From contig CP136065.1 of the NCBI GenBank assembly GCA_032622095.1, positions 240,849,530-240,913,529 of the forward strand: 64,000 bases of DNA, in the 5' to 3' direction. Of this stretch, positions 46,585 through 57,691 are shown one piece after another. Each line of letters opens with the position of its first letter. Position 1 is the stretch's first letter. Below the pieces are notes generated by a model. It searched no databases. It worked only from the letters and a program-made list of their open reading frames with translations, and was not told where the DNA came from. The stretch is from Siphonodentalium dalli. Its lineage: Eukaryota > Mollusca > Scaphopoda > Gadilida > Siphonodentaliidae. The position numbers and the translations under genes are program-made.

Positions 46585-46930
46585 GACCACTTCCCGCTAA
46601 TTGTGGAGTTTATATTCTCAAACTTGATGAAAACCAACAGCAATGGGAAAATAATTCCCGACATATCCTGACATATCTAAGATAAAGTGGAGAAATGTTA
46701 CATCCTCACAAACCGATCAGTTCCGTTGCTTGAGTGGTGAACTCATTCGTGCAATTGATATAGGTAATCTGAGTGAGGAAGGAAGTCTTCCCAATTCTGA
46801 ACTCACAAATAAAATCGACACAGCATGCGATCAAATTTTAACTTCCCTGGAGGTATCAGCGGAACAATGAAAAGCTCATAAAACTGGGCACAATGCATCG
46901 TGTCAGGTCCCTGGTTGGAATTCCTATGTT
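46585..46930 (+). pseudogene. Plus-strand LINE, endonuclease end and linker
   Basis: DHFPLIVEF (the SDHxPL-type end of the endonuclease) is followed by IKWRNVTSSQTDQFRCLSGE and LTNKIDTACDQILTSLEVSA. A TGA follows after EQ, then the P MITE at 46933. Confidence 0.75.
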
Positions 46931-46932
46931 AA

Positions 46933-47322
46933 CCCTTTACCCAACAGAACGGCCCTGTGCCAATGCATTCTCTTATATATGCGAGTCGACCATAGGTCGC
47001 CTCGCATATATAAGAGAATGCATTGGCTTAACACATTAAAAATTATAAAATTGTTAAAGAATGTAAGAAAAAATGAGAAAAAGTGTTAAAAAAAGATTTT
47101 TTTAGGCCAATGCATTCTCTTATATATGCGAGGCGACCTATGGTCGACTCGCATATATAAGAGAATGCATTGGCACAGGGCATAACTGTAACTATCACAA
47201 TGTGGTCAAGGAGCCGGTTCCAATGATATCCATATTTGTATGGTTCTATTGAGACAGACCGAATATATTTTAGGCTGTTGAAGCTTTATTTGGCGGTTTT
47301 GGCCGGTTTGTTGGGTAAAGGG
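46933..47322 (-). mobile_element. P-family TTAA MITE, copy 7
   Basis: TTAA at 46929-46932 and 47323-47326; same orientation as copy 6 and nearly identical to it. Inserted in the LINE linker. Confidence 0.92.
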
Positions 47323-47326
47323 TTAA

Positions 47327-47925
47327 AAAGCTACACGGGGAAGCAAGGAATAATTTCTATTCTGGCTGCGCCACTGGAAACCCCGGTATGGATATGTGTA
47401 TGAAACCATGCGTCGCTGTAGGTCTACGTTTAAATGTGCTCTTCGTAAATGCAAGGCAGCAGCCGATCAATTGAAAGCAGATAAGCTTGCGCATGACTAC
47501 GAGTGTAAACAGTTTGGTGATTTCTGGAAGAAAGTGTCCGGGCGGAACACGTGTGGAAACGCATATACTATTGGTGGAATATCCGGTGATTCCGCAATAG
47601 CGGATATGTGGAAAAGTCACTTTCGTGGTATAATGAGTTATCAATGCAAAGAAATTCATGAATCCCTTACTGTAAACTATACATGTGATAGTGAACAGGA
47701 TCACAGAGCTGTAATTATTTCTGAGGACGATATTCGTATTACCATCAATAAACTGGAAAAGAGTAAGTCAGGCGGTCCTGACGGAGTTGATCCTGAACAC
47801 ATCAAATACTGTCATGACATTATTTGTAAATATTTGTGTCATCTATTCAATGCAATGATAATACACGGACATCTTCCGGAAAAATTGCTTTAAGTGACAT
47901 TAGTTCCGATTGTCAAAAACAAATA
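47327..47925 (+). pseudogene. Plus-strand LINE, pre-RT region and start of RT
   Basis: KKLHGEARNNF precedes a frameshift near 47355. MRRCRSTFKCALRKCKAAAD, then INKLEKSKSGGPDGVDPEHI and HLPEKLL follow. After a TAA the same frame continues VTLVPIVKNK, the first conserved block of non-LTR reverse transcriptase, and breaks off at 47925. Confidence 0.82.
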
Positions 47926-47934
47926 AAAAAATAT

Positions 47935-48801
47935 TTGTCCGTGTGGTTCAAAAAGCAACTGTTTTATGTTCGTTGGGGTTCTATATATTTTTCTGGCTTT
48001 CACCCGACCAGCGGTGTAAGGCAGGGAATATTACTAAGCCCGCTCCTGTTCAATGTATACACCGACAATTTGAGCAGGAATCTGAATGGAACCAACATTG
48101 GATGCATGATTGGCCCAAAACTACTGAACCACATAGCTTACGCCGATGATATGTGTTTGATATCGCCATCTGTGATCGGTCTTCGTCGCCTGTTGCGTGT
48201 GTTCACTAACGAGGATGACAGATTAAACCTTAGATATAACACCTCAAAAACTGTCGCCATAGCCTTCATCCCGAATTCCATGCCTATTGGCATTCTTCCA
48301 AAACTTAAACTCAATGGTAACGATCTTACGTTCGTTTCTAGTGCCAATTATCTGGGACACGTTATTCACGACGATCTATCTGACGATGGGGATATACAAC
48401 GGCAATATCGGGCCATTTGTCTGAGAGCTAATCTATTGTTGAGAAAATTTTCTAAATGTTCGCAAAATGTTAAATCTGTTCTTTTTCAGAGATATATTTA
48501 TCCTTTTTACTGTTGCCAGATGTGGTCTAATTTCAAGAAAACTACTTTAAATAAGCTCAATGCGTGCTACAATAATGCATATAGACTTTGTATGGGTTAT
48601 GACAGAGGATGTAGTGCAAGTGGTATGTTCGTAAGTGATAGAGTGTTGTCGATGCCAACGTTGAGACGAACGTTTGTGTATGGTTTTCGTGAAAGAGTGA
48701 GCAAGTCGAATAATTGTGTTTTATATGCAATAATGAGGTCAGATATATTTTTATACACTTCAGAACTGTTAAAATATTGGAACGCATTATTGTATATTTA
48801 A
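47935..48801 (+). pseudogene. Plus-strand LINE reverse transcriptase, C-terminal half
   Basis: The frame reads YLSVWFKKQLFYVRWGS, GVRQGILLSPLLFNVYTDNL, HIAYADDMCLISP, KTVAIAF and SANYLGHVI, then a post-RT region ending KYWNALLYI. YADD carries two of the three catalytic aspartates. The segment between VPIVKNK and the GVRQG block is deleted, removing the first catalytic aspartate, so no active enzyme can be made. Length is ~290 residues. APE-type endonuclease plus this RT places it among APE LINEs; the clade is not assigned. Confidence 0.88.
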
Positions 48802-48916
48802 GTCCAATGTTGCAAATATTTGCAGCAATATGCCATGTGTACACGACAATTGACATGTTGTATATACATTAGTAATTTATGTAAACAACTGATATGGACA
48901 TTATTGTCTGAAATAA

Positions 48917-48919
<3 letters not shown>

Positions 48920-48960
<41 letters not shown>
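48920..48960 (+). repeat. (AT)n tail of the LINE
   Basis: About 20 AT dinucleotides follow AAATAAAG. This is the position and form expected for a LINE 3' tail. Confidence 0.9.
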
Positions 48961-48963
<3 letters not shown>

Positions 48964-49520
48964 CTCACGTGCACGATGTAAACAACATGGTAATTATAAT
49001 GAAAATGAGTTTGTGGTTCGAGCACCCATCCATGCCTCAAATTCGTTCATGTGTTGCATATATTCTGTTTAGTATAATAGTAGATTGTCCCATAAATGGT
49101 CGGATTTAGTGTACAGTAACCATTTAATGTCGTCACTTGCATCATGTGTTAAATGTGTTTGATCCATCCAATCTCCCCATATGATCATTATGAGTTTTCC
49201 TTGCAATCGAAATTCCGGTTCAAAAGATTGTCTTAAAATATGACACCTCATAATCTGGAATAACGCAGAAACGACATATACACGTATGGGAATGGTTCAT
49301 GGTTCATGATTCTGATCCATTGATAATTCTTGTATGTGGTATTGTATTGATTCATTTAGTATTGTGCATGGCACTCGTGATTCAAAGCAGAAGCGATCTA
49401 GTGGGGTTCGCCCAAGCGCTGCTACGTGATCAACATATCTAATAGGTCCATATTGAACCTAAATATCCAAATAGGTTCATAGTAGACTTATTCGATTCTG
49501 AAATACGCACATAGTGGATC
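48961..49520 (+). repeat. N-family repeat arm, then S-family words
   Basis: 48963-49120 is the N arm (AACATGGTAATTATAATGAAA ... GGATTTAGTGTACAGT). 49120-49250 is the N core (GTGTTTGATCCATCCAATCT, CATATGATCATTATGAG). 49435-49505 is S-type (TAGGTCCATATTGAACCTAA). Confidence 0.75.
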
Positions 49521-49525
49521 CGTTT

Positions 49526-52500
49526 GAGCCATGAATGTTTGGTCATAGTCTTGTGAGATGTGTTGAGGTCCATCTACGTTTCCACCATGAGGACACACAT
49601 AGAGTCCCGCTGGTAGCGCTGAAGCCGTGAATATTTGGTCATAGTCTTGTGAGATGTGTTGAGGTCCATCTACGTTTCCGCCATTAGGACACACGTAGAG
49701 TCCCACTGGTAGCGCAGAAGCCGTGAATATTTGGTCATAGTCTTGTGATGTGTGTTGAGGTCCATCGACGTTTCCACCATTAGAATACACATAGAGTCCC
49801 GCTGGTAGCGCTGAAGCCGTGAATATTTGGTCATAGTCTTGTGAGATGTGTTGAGGTCCATCTACGTTTCCGCCATTAGGACACACGTAGAGTCCCACTT
49901 GTAGCGCTGAAGCCGTGAATGTTTGATCATAGTCTTGTGATGTGTGTTGAGGTCCATCGACGTTTCCACCATGAGGACACACGCAGAGTCCCGCTTGTAG
50001 CGCTGAAGCCGTGAATGTTTGATCATAGTCTTGTGATGTGTGTTGAGGTCCATCGACGTTTCCACCATGAGGACACACGCAGAGTCCCGCTTGTAGCGCT
50101 GAAGCCCTGAATGTTTGATCATAGTCTTGTGATGTGTGTTGTGGTCCACCGACGTTTCCACCATGAGGACACACGCAGAGTCCCGCTTGTAGCGCTGAAG
50201 CCCTGAATGTTTGATCATAGTCTTGTGATGTGTGTTGAGGTCCATCGACGTTTCCACCACGAGGACACACGTAGAGTCCCACTTGTAGCGCTGAAGCCGT
50301 GAATGTTTGATCATAGTCTTGTGATGTGTGTTGAGGTCCATCGACGTTTCCACCATGAGGACACACATAGAGTCCCACTTGTAGCGCTGAAGCCGTGAAT
50401 GTTTGATCATAGTCTTGTGGGGTGTGTTGAGGTCCATCGACGTTTCCACCATGAGGACACACATAGAGTCCCACTTGTAGCGCTGAAGCCGTGAATGTTT
50501 GATCATAGTCTTGTGGGGTGTGTTGAGGTCCATCGACGTTTCCACCATGAGGACACATGTAGAGTCCCACTGGTAGCGCTGAAGTCGTGAATGTTTGATC
50601 ATAGTCTTGTGAGGTGAGTCGAGGTCCATCGACGTTTCCACCATGAGGACACACATAGAGTCCCACTTGTAGCGCTGAAGCCGTGAATGTTTGATCATAG
50701 TCTTGTGGGGTGTGTTGAGGTCCATCGACGTTTCCACCATGAGGACACACATAGAGTCCCGCTTGTAGCGCTGAAGCCCTGAATGTTTGATCATAGTCTT
50801 GTGGGGTGTGTTGAGGTCCATCGACGTTTCCACTATGAGGACACACGTATAGTCCCGCTGGTAGCGCTGAAGCCGTGAATGTTTGATCATAGTCTTGTGG
50901 GGTGTGTTGAGGTCCATCGATGTTTCCACCACGAGGACACACGCAGAGTCGCACTGGTAGCGCTGAAGCCGTGAATGTTTGATCATAGTCTTGTGAGGTG
51001 AGTCGAGGTCCATCGACGTTTCCACCATGAGGACACACGTAGAGTCCCACTGGTAGCGCTGAAGCCGTGAATGTTTGATCATAGTCTTGTGAGGTGTGTT
51101 GAGGTCCATCGACGTTTCCACCATGAGGACACACGCAGAGTCCCGCTTGTAGCGCTGAAGCCGTGAATGTTTGATCATAGTCTTGTGATGTGTGTTGAGG
51201 TCCATCGACGTTTCCACCATGAGGACACACGCAGAGTCCCGCTTGTAGCGCTGAAGCCGTGAATGTTTGATCATAGTCTTGTGATGTGTGTTGAGGTCCA
51301 TCGACGTTTCCACCATGAGGACACACGCAGAGTCCCGCTTGTAGCGCTGAAGCCCTGAATGTTTGATCATAGTCTTGTGATGTGTGTTGTGGTCCACCGA
51401 CGTTTCCACCATGAGGACACACGCAGAGTCCCGCTTGTAGCGCTGAAGCCCTGAATGTTTGATCATAGTCTTGTGATGTGTGTTGAGGTCCATCGACGTT
51501 TCCACCACGAGGACACACGTAGAGTCCCACTTGTAGCGCTGAAGCCGTGAATGTTTGATCATAGTCTTGTGATGTGTGTTGAGGTCCATCGACGTTTCCA
51601 CCATGAGGACACACATAGAGTCCCACTTGTAGCGCTGAAGCCGTGAATGTTTGATCATAGTCTTGTGGGGTGTGTTGAGGTCCATCGACGTTTCCACCAT
51701 GAGGACACACATAGAGTCCCACTTGTAGCGCTGAAGCCGTGAATGTTTGATCATAGTCTTGTGGGGTGTGTTGAGGTCCATCGACGTTTCCACCATGAGG
51801 ACACATGTAGAGTCCCACTGGTAGCGCTGAAGTCGTGAATGTTTGATCATAGTCTTGTGAGGTGAGTCGAGGTCCATCGACGTTTCCACCATGAGGACAC
51901 ACGTAGAGTCCCACTGGTAGCGCTGAAGCCGTGAATGTTTGATCATAGTCTTGTGAGGTGTGTTGAGGTCCATCGACGTTTCCACCATGAGGACACACGT
52001 AGAGTCCCGCTGGTAGCGCTGAAGCCGTGAATGTTTGATCATAGTCTTGTGAGGTGTGTTGAGGTCCATCGACGTTTCCACCATGAGGACACACGTAGAG
52101 TCCCGCTGGTAGCGCTGAAACCGTGAATGTTTGATCATAGTCTTGTTAGGTGTGTTGAGGTCCATCGACGTTTCCACCATGTCCACCATGAGGACACACG
52201 GAGAGTCCCGCTGGTAGCGCTGAAGCCATGAATGTTCGATCATAGTCTTGTGAGGTGGGTTGTGGCCCATCGACGTTTCCACCATGAGGACACACGTAGA
52301 GTCGCACTGGTAGCGCTGAAACCGTGAATGTTTGATCATAGTCTTGTGAGGTGTGTTGAGGTCCATCGACGTTTCCACCATGAGGACACACGTAGAGTCG
52401 CACTGGTAGCGCTGAAACCGTGAATGTTTTATCATAGTCTTGTGAGGTGTGTTGAGGTCCATCGACGTTTCCACCATGAGGACACACATAGAGTCCCGCT

Positions 52501-53950
52501 TGTAGCGCTGAAGCCCTGAATGTTTGATCATAGTCTTGTGAGGTGTGTTGAGGTCCATCGACGTTTCCACCATGAGGACACACGTAGAGTCCCGCTTGTA
52601 GCGCTGAAGCCCTGAATGTTTGATCATAGTCTTGTGAGGTGTGTTGAGGTCCATCGACGTTTCCACCATGAGGACACACATAGAGTCCCGCTTGTAGCGC
52701 TGAAGCCCTGAATGTTTGATCATAGTCTTGTGAGGTGTGTTGAGGTCCATCGACGTTTCTACCATGAGGACACACGTAGAGTCCCGCTGGTAGCGCTGAA
52801 ACCGTGAATGTTTGATCATAGTCTTGTGAGGTGTGTTGAGGTCCATCGACTTTTCTACCATGAGGACACACGTAGAGTCCCGCTGGTAGCGCTGAAGCCG
52901 TGAATGTTTGATCATAGTCTTGTGAGGTGTGTTGAGGTCCATCGACGTTTCCACTATGAGGACACACGTATAGTCCCGCTGGTAGCGCTGAAGCCGTGAA
53001 TGTTTGATCATAGTCTTGTGAGGTGTGTTGAGGTCCATCGACGTTTCCACCATGAAGACACACGTAGATTCCCACTAGTAGCGCTGAAGCCGTGAATGTT
53101 TGATCATAGTCTTGTGAGGTGTGTTGAGGTCCATCGATGTTTCCACCATGAGCACACACGTAGAGTCCAGCTGGTAGCGCTGAAACCGTGAATGTTTGAT
53201 CATAGTCTTGTGAGGTGTGTTGAGGTCCATCGACGTTTCCACCACGAGGACACACGTAGAGTCCCGCTGGTAGCGATGAAGCCATGAATGTTTGATCATA
53301 GTCTTGTGAGGTGAGTCGAGGTCCATCGACGTTTCCACCATGAGGACACATGTAGAGTCCCATTAGTAGCACTGAAGCCGTGAATGTTTGATCATAGTCT
53401 TGTGAGGTATGTTGAGGTCCATCGACGTTTCCACCATGAGCACACACGTAGAGTCCCGCTGGTAGCGCTGAAACCGTGAATGTTTGATCATAGTCTTGTG
53501 AGGTGAGTCGAGGTCCATCGACGTTTCCACCATGAGGACACACATAGAGTCCCACTTGTAGCGCTGAAGCCATGAATGTTTGATCATAGTCTTGTGAGGT
53601 GTGTTGAGGTCCATCGACGTTTCTACCATGAGGACACACGTAGAGTCCCGCTGGTAGCGCTGAAACCGTGAATGTTTGATCATAGTCTTGTGGGGTGTGT
53701 TGAGGTCCATCGACGTTTTCACCATGAGGACACACGTAGAGTCCCACTTGTAGCGCTGAAGCAGTGAATGTTTGATCATAGTCTTGTGAGGTGTGTTGAG
53801 GTCCATCGACGTTTCCACCATGAGGACACACGTAGAGTCCCACTGGTAGCGCTGAAGCCGTGAATGTTTGATCATAGTCTTGTGAGGTGTGTTGAGGTCC
53901 ATCGACGTTTCCACAATGAGGACACACGTAGAGTCCCGCGGGTAGCGCTG
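49526..53950. repeat. 96-bp minisatellite, ~46 monomers
   Basis: GTTGAGGTCCATC and GTTTCCACCATGAGGACACA recur every 96 bases (for example 49565 and 49661). Monomers differ at a few recurrent sites (GCAGAG/GTAGAG, TTGTAG/TGGTAG, GTGAATG/CTGAATG). Because 96 is a multiple of three, two minus-strand frames stay open for kilobases: 52094-49488 and 53053-49862, plus 53927-52146. The predicted 32-residue repeat contains CPHGGNVDGPQHTSQDYDQT. No coding evidence beyond openness. Flanked by N-family sequence on both sides. Confidence 0.95.
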
Positions 53951-54350
53951 AAGTGCAATGAACATAACCTTAATATCGTTACTCCCCCCAATGCTATTAA
54001 ATGTCTTTGATCCAGCCCACCTCCCCAAATAATCAATATGAGTTTCCTTTCAATCTAAATTCCTGTTCTATAGCTCGAGTCATAAACTCATTTTCATTAT
54101 AATTACCATGTTGTTTTACATCGTTCACAGAGCACACGAGTGTATTTCGCACTAATCCATGGTTCAATATCATTCATTTGTTGCATATATTCTGTTGAGT
54201 ACAACAGGATATGGTCCCATGAATGGCCGGATTTAGTGTACAGTCCCGCTTTCAGATCGTCACTCCCCCAATGCTATTTAATGTGTTTGATCCATTCCAC
54301 GTCCCCACATGAGTTGTCCTTCAATCGAAATTCCTGTTCTATAATTCCGT
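53951..54350 (+). repeat. N-family repeat, two partial copies
   Basis: AAGTGCAATGAACATAACCT, CCCCAATGCTATTAAATG, then the arm AGTCATAAACTCATTTTC ... TTTAGTGTACAGTCCC. A second core begins at 54250 (ATCGTCACTCCCCCAATGCT). Confidence 0.8.
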
Positions 54351-54775
54351 AAAATATGACACTTCATAATCCAGAATACTGCAGGAGGTTAATGCACACG
54401 CATGGGAATGGTTCATGGTTTTGACACATTGATCATTCTTTCAGGTGGTAGTTTAAACCTGACACAGTTATTTATTATAAATTTAAAAAAGAAAATACGT
54501 GAACGAAGCCACATTTCGTGTTGTAATTCTTGGAAAATTGAATCTATTTTAGACCGGGAATTGAACCTAATTCCGTTTGTTAAGATTCCCCAGCGATTGT
54601 ATCGATGTTCTCACAGTTTCAATTCCGGTGAGCCGAGAAACGATTCTGCTAGAGATTGGGTCTGGTGTAAATCTAGAGCAAGCTGTTTTGTCTGCTAGAG
54701 CCACGAATGTTTGCAAACTGCAAGACAGAGTTCAGTCCCATCGGTACGCTGATCTGGCCACCATAACATTATGTA
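54351..54775. other. No gene recognised
   Basis: Short frames at 54402-54698 and 54577-54783 without recognisable motifs. The right edge carries the first monomer words of the adjoining array. Confidence 0.4.
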
Positions 54776-56040
54776 TAATATGACGTATGACGTAGTGGTC
54801 AGACCAGTGTAGCGAGAGGTAAGATTTCTTAACAATATGTATAATGTGACGCAGTGGTCAGACCAGTGTAGCGAGAGGTAAGATTTCTTAACATTATGTA
54901 TAATATGACGTGTGACGCAGTGGTCAGACCAGTGTAGCGAGAGGTAAGATTTCTTAACATTATGTATAATATGACGTGTGACGCAGTGGTCAGACCAGTG
55001 TAGCGAGAGGTAAGATTTCTTAACATTATGTATACTATGACGTGTGACGCAGTGGTCAGACCAGTGTAGCGAGAGGTAAGATTTCTTAACATTATGTATA
55101 ATATGACGTGTGACGCAGTGGTCAGACCAGTGTAGCGAGAGGTAAGATTTCTTAACATTATGTATAACATGACGTGTGACGCAGTGGTCAGACTAGTGTA
55201 GCGAGAGGTAAGATTTCCTTAACATTATGTATAATATGACGTGTGACGCAGTGGTCAGACCAGTGTAGCAAGAGGTAAGACTTCTTAACATTATGTATAA
55301 TATGACGTGTGACGCAGTGGTCAGACCAGTGTAGCGAGAGGTAAGATTTCTTAACATTATGTATAATATGACGTGTGACGCAGTGGTCAGACCAGTGTAG
55401 CGAGAGGTAAGATTTCTTAACATTATGTATAATATGACGTGTGACGCAGTGGTCAGACCAGTGTAGCGAGAGGTAAGATTTCTTAACATTATGTATAATA
55501 TGACGTGTGACGCAGTGGTCAGACCAGTGTAGCGAGAGGTAAGATTTCTTAACATTATGTATAATATGACGTGTGACGCAGTGGTCAGACCAGTGTAGCG
55601 AGAGGTAAGATTTCTTAACATTATGTATACTATGACGTGTGACGCAGTGGTCAGACCAGTGTGGCGAGAGGTAAGATTTCTTAACATTATGTATAATATG
55701 ACGTGTGACGCAGTGGTCAGACCAGTGTAGCGAGAGGTAAGATTTCTTAACATTATGTATAACATGACGTGTGACGCAGTGGTCAGACTAGTGTAGCGAG
55801 AGGTAAGATTTCCTTAACATTATGTATAATATGACGTGTGACGCAGTGGTCAGACCAGTGTAGCGAGAGGTAAGACTTCTTAACATTATGTATAATATGA
55901 CGTGTGACGCAATGGTCATACCAGTGTAGCGAGAGGTAAGATTTCTTAACATTAATTATGTATAATATGACGTGTGACGCAGTGGTCAGACCAGTGTAGC
56001 GATAGGTAAGATTTCCTAACATTCTGTATATACGTGGTGG
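54776..56040. repeat. 66-bp tandem repeat, ~19 copies
   Basis: The unit contains GTGGTCAGACCAGTGTAGCG, AGAGGTAAGATTTCTTAACA and ATATGACGTGTGACGCA. Rare variants (AACATGACG at 55166/55761 and TATACTATG at 55031/55626) recur exactly 595 bases apart, showing duplication of a nine-monomer block. Minus-strand open frames such as 55765-55193 are by-products of the 66-base period. Confidence 0.95.
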
Positions 56041-57000
56041 CAGTGATCAGACCAGCGTAGCTAGAGGTAAGATTTCATAACATTCTGTATACTGTGACGC
56101 AGTGGTCAGACCAGTGTAGCGAGAGGTAAGAGCCCCTAACAGTCTATATAATGTGATGCAATGGTCAGACCAGAGTAGCGAGAGGTAAGAGCCCCTAACA
56201 GTCTATATAATGTGATGCAATGGTCAGACCAGAGTAGCGAGAGGTAAGAGCCCCTAACAGTTAGTATAATGTGATGCAATGGTCAGACCAGAGTAGCGAG
56301 AGGTAAGAGCCCTTAACAGTCTGTATAATGTGATGCAATGGTCAGACCAGTGTAGCGAGAGGTAAGAGCCCTAACAGTCTGTATAATGTGATGCAATGGT
56401 CAGACCAGTGTAGCGAGAGGTAAGAGCCCATAACAGTATATATAATGTGATGCAATGGTCAGACCAGAGTAGCGAGAGGTAAGAGCCCATAACAGTTAGT
56501 CTAATGTGACGCAGTGGTCAGACCAGTGTAGCGAGAGGTAAGATTTCCTAACATTCTGTATATACGTGGTGGCAGTGATCAGACCAGCGTAGCTAGAGGT
56601 AAGATTTCATAACATTCTATATAATGTGATGCAATGGTCAGACCAGTGTAGCGAGAGGTAAGAGCCCCTATCAGTCTATATAATGTGATGCAATGGTCAG
56701 ACCAGTGTAGCGAGAGGTAAGAGCCCATAACAGTCTGTATAATGTGATGCAATGGTCAGACCAGTGTAGCGAGAGGTAAGAGCTCCTAACAGTTAGTATA
56801 ATGTGATGCAATGGTCATACCAGTGTAGCGAGAGGTAAGAGCCCCTATCAGTCTGTATAATGTGATGCAATGGTCAGACCAGTGTAGCGAGAGGTAAGAG
56901 CTCCTAACAGTTAGTATAATGTGATGCAATGGTCAGACCAGTGTAGCGAGAGGTAAGAGCCCCTAACAGTATGTATAATGTGATGCAGTGGTCAGATCAA
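56041..57000. repeat. 59-bp tandem repeat, ~16 copies (sister of the 66-bp array)
   Basis: The unit contains GCAATGGTCAGACCAG, TAGCGAGAGGTAAGAGCCCC and TAACAGT, 59 bases. It shares the CAGACCAG..AGCGAGAGGTAAGA core with the 66-bp array but differs elsewhere. A variant pair (TACGTGGTGG at 56031 and 56563) marks a 532-base block duplication. Confidence 0.95.
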
Positions 57001-57034
57001 CGCAGCGAGAGAACTGAGCTCAGCCTTGCAGTTG

Positions 57035-57385
57035 GGAATGTTTGATCATAGTCCTGTGATGTTTGTTGGGGCTCATCGACGTTTCCACCATGAGGACACA
57101 CATAGAGGCGGGATGAGAGCGGAAGTGCAATGAGCATAACCTTAATATCGTTACCCCCCCCCCCCCCAATGATATTAAATGTGTTTGGTCCATCCAACCT
57201 CCCCCACATGATCATTATGAGTTTTCCTTTCAATCAAATTTCCGGTTCTATAGCTCGAGTCATAAATTAATTTTCATTATAATTACCATGTTGTTTGTAT
57301 ACTTCATAGAGCACACGGGTGTATTTTGCACTAATCCATGGCTCAAATTCATTCATTCGTTGTATATGTACTGTTGAGTATAAAA
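57035..57385 (+). repeat. N-family repeat containing a single 96-bp-type monomer
   Basis: 57040-57110 is one monomer of the 49526-53950 array (TTTGATCATAGTCCTGTGAT, CGACGTTTCCACCATGAGGA). Then GAAGTGCAATGAGCATAACC, a C run, the N core and the N arm follow, up to the SINE at 57386. The N sequence resumes at 57706. Confidence 0.85.
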
Positions 57386-57691
57386 TGGGCCTCGTGGCTC
57401 AATCGGTTAGGGTTACAACTCCAAGCCGTTCGCCCTCCAGCGTTGGGGTTTCAAATCCACATGTTTCCATCTGGACATTGTAACTCAAACTCGGTAACTG
57501 CATGGTGGAGTTGCCAGTTACTCGCCGATGGCCGGTGGTTTGCCGCACATGGTCGACGAGTTTGTCAGCCATTGAAATCACTGTTAGATTAGCCGTAAGT
57601 GTGCGGATTTCCTCCACCACTAACACTGGCAATGTCGTGATATGGCCTTAGTTGCTGAACGCGACATTGAACCCCAATCAATCAATCAATA
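57386..57691 (+). mobile_element. tRNA-derived SINE (306 bp) with perfect target duplication
   Basis: The head resembles a tRNA: A-box TGGCTCAATCGG (57395-57406) and B-box-like GGTTTCAAATCC (57447-57458), about 40 bases apart, for internal RNA polymerase III initiation. The body ends CGACATTGAACCCCAATCAATCAATCAA. It is flanked by TGTTGAGTATAAAA on both sides (57372-57385, 57692-57705), the 14-bp duplication left by LINE-driven insertion. It lies inside an N-family arm. Confidence 0.9.

Larger units (their letters stand above)
42560..48960 (+). mobile_element. Nested non-LTR retrotransposon complex (plus-strand host LINE)
   Basis: One degenerate plus-strand LINE supplies the endonuclease at 42770-43630, the linker and reverse transcriptase at 46585-48801, and a 3' end at ~48920 (GAAATAAAG followed by (AT)20). 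Into it are inserted P MITEs at 42812-43203 and 46933-47322 and a minus-strand LINE fragment at 43631 to ~46580. That fragment in turn carries a 1.72-kb inverted-repeat element. 42571-42760 (DPSVWPANILVRRFF) may be the end of ORF1. Confidence 0.85.

Noticed and set aside
49488..52094. 868-codon minus-strand frame (CPHGGNVDGP repeats) as a gene
   Set aside because: Same array, other frame. Kept only as a finding because openness follows from the period.
49862..53053. 1063-codon minus-strand open frame as a repeat-protein gene
   Set aside because: It is the 96-bp tandem repeat read in a frame without stops. A second overlapping frame is equally open, and no start context, splice site or non-repeat domain was found.
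55193..55765. 190-codon frame in the 66-bp array
   Set aside because: By-product of a period divisible by three; it breaks wherever a one-base indel changes the monomer.
57386..57460. Functional tRNA gene
   Set aside because: A and B boxes are present but no cloverleaf with a proper acceptor stem forms. The body, tail and 14-bp duplication identify a SINE.
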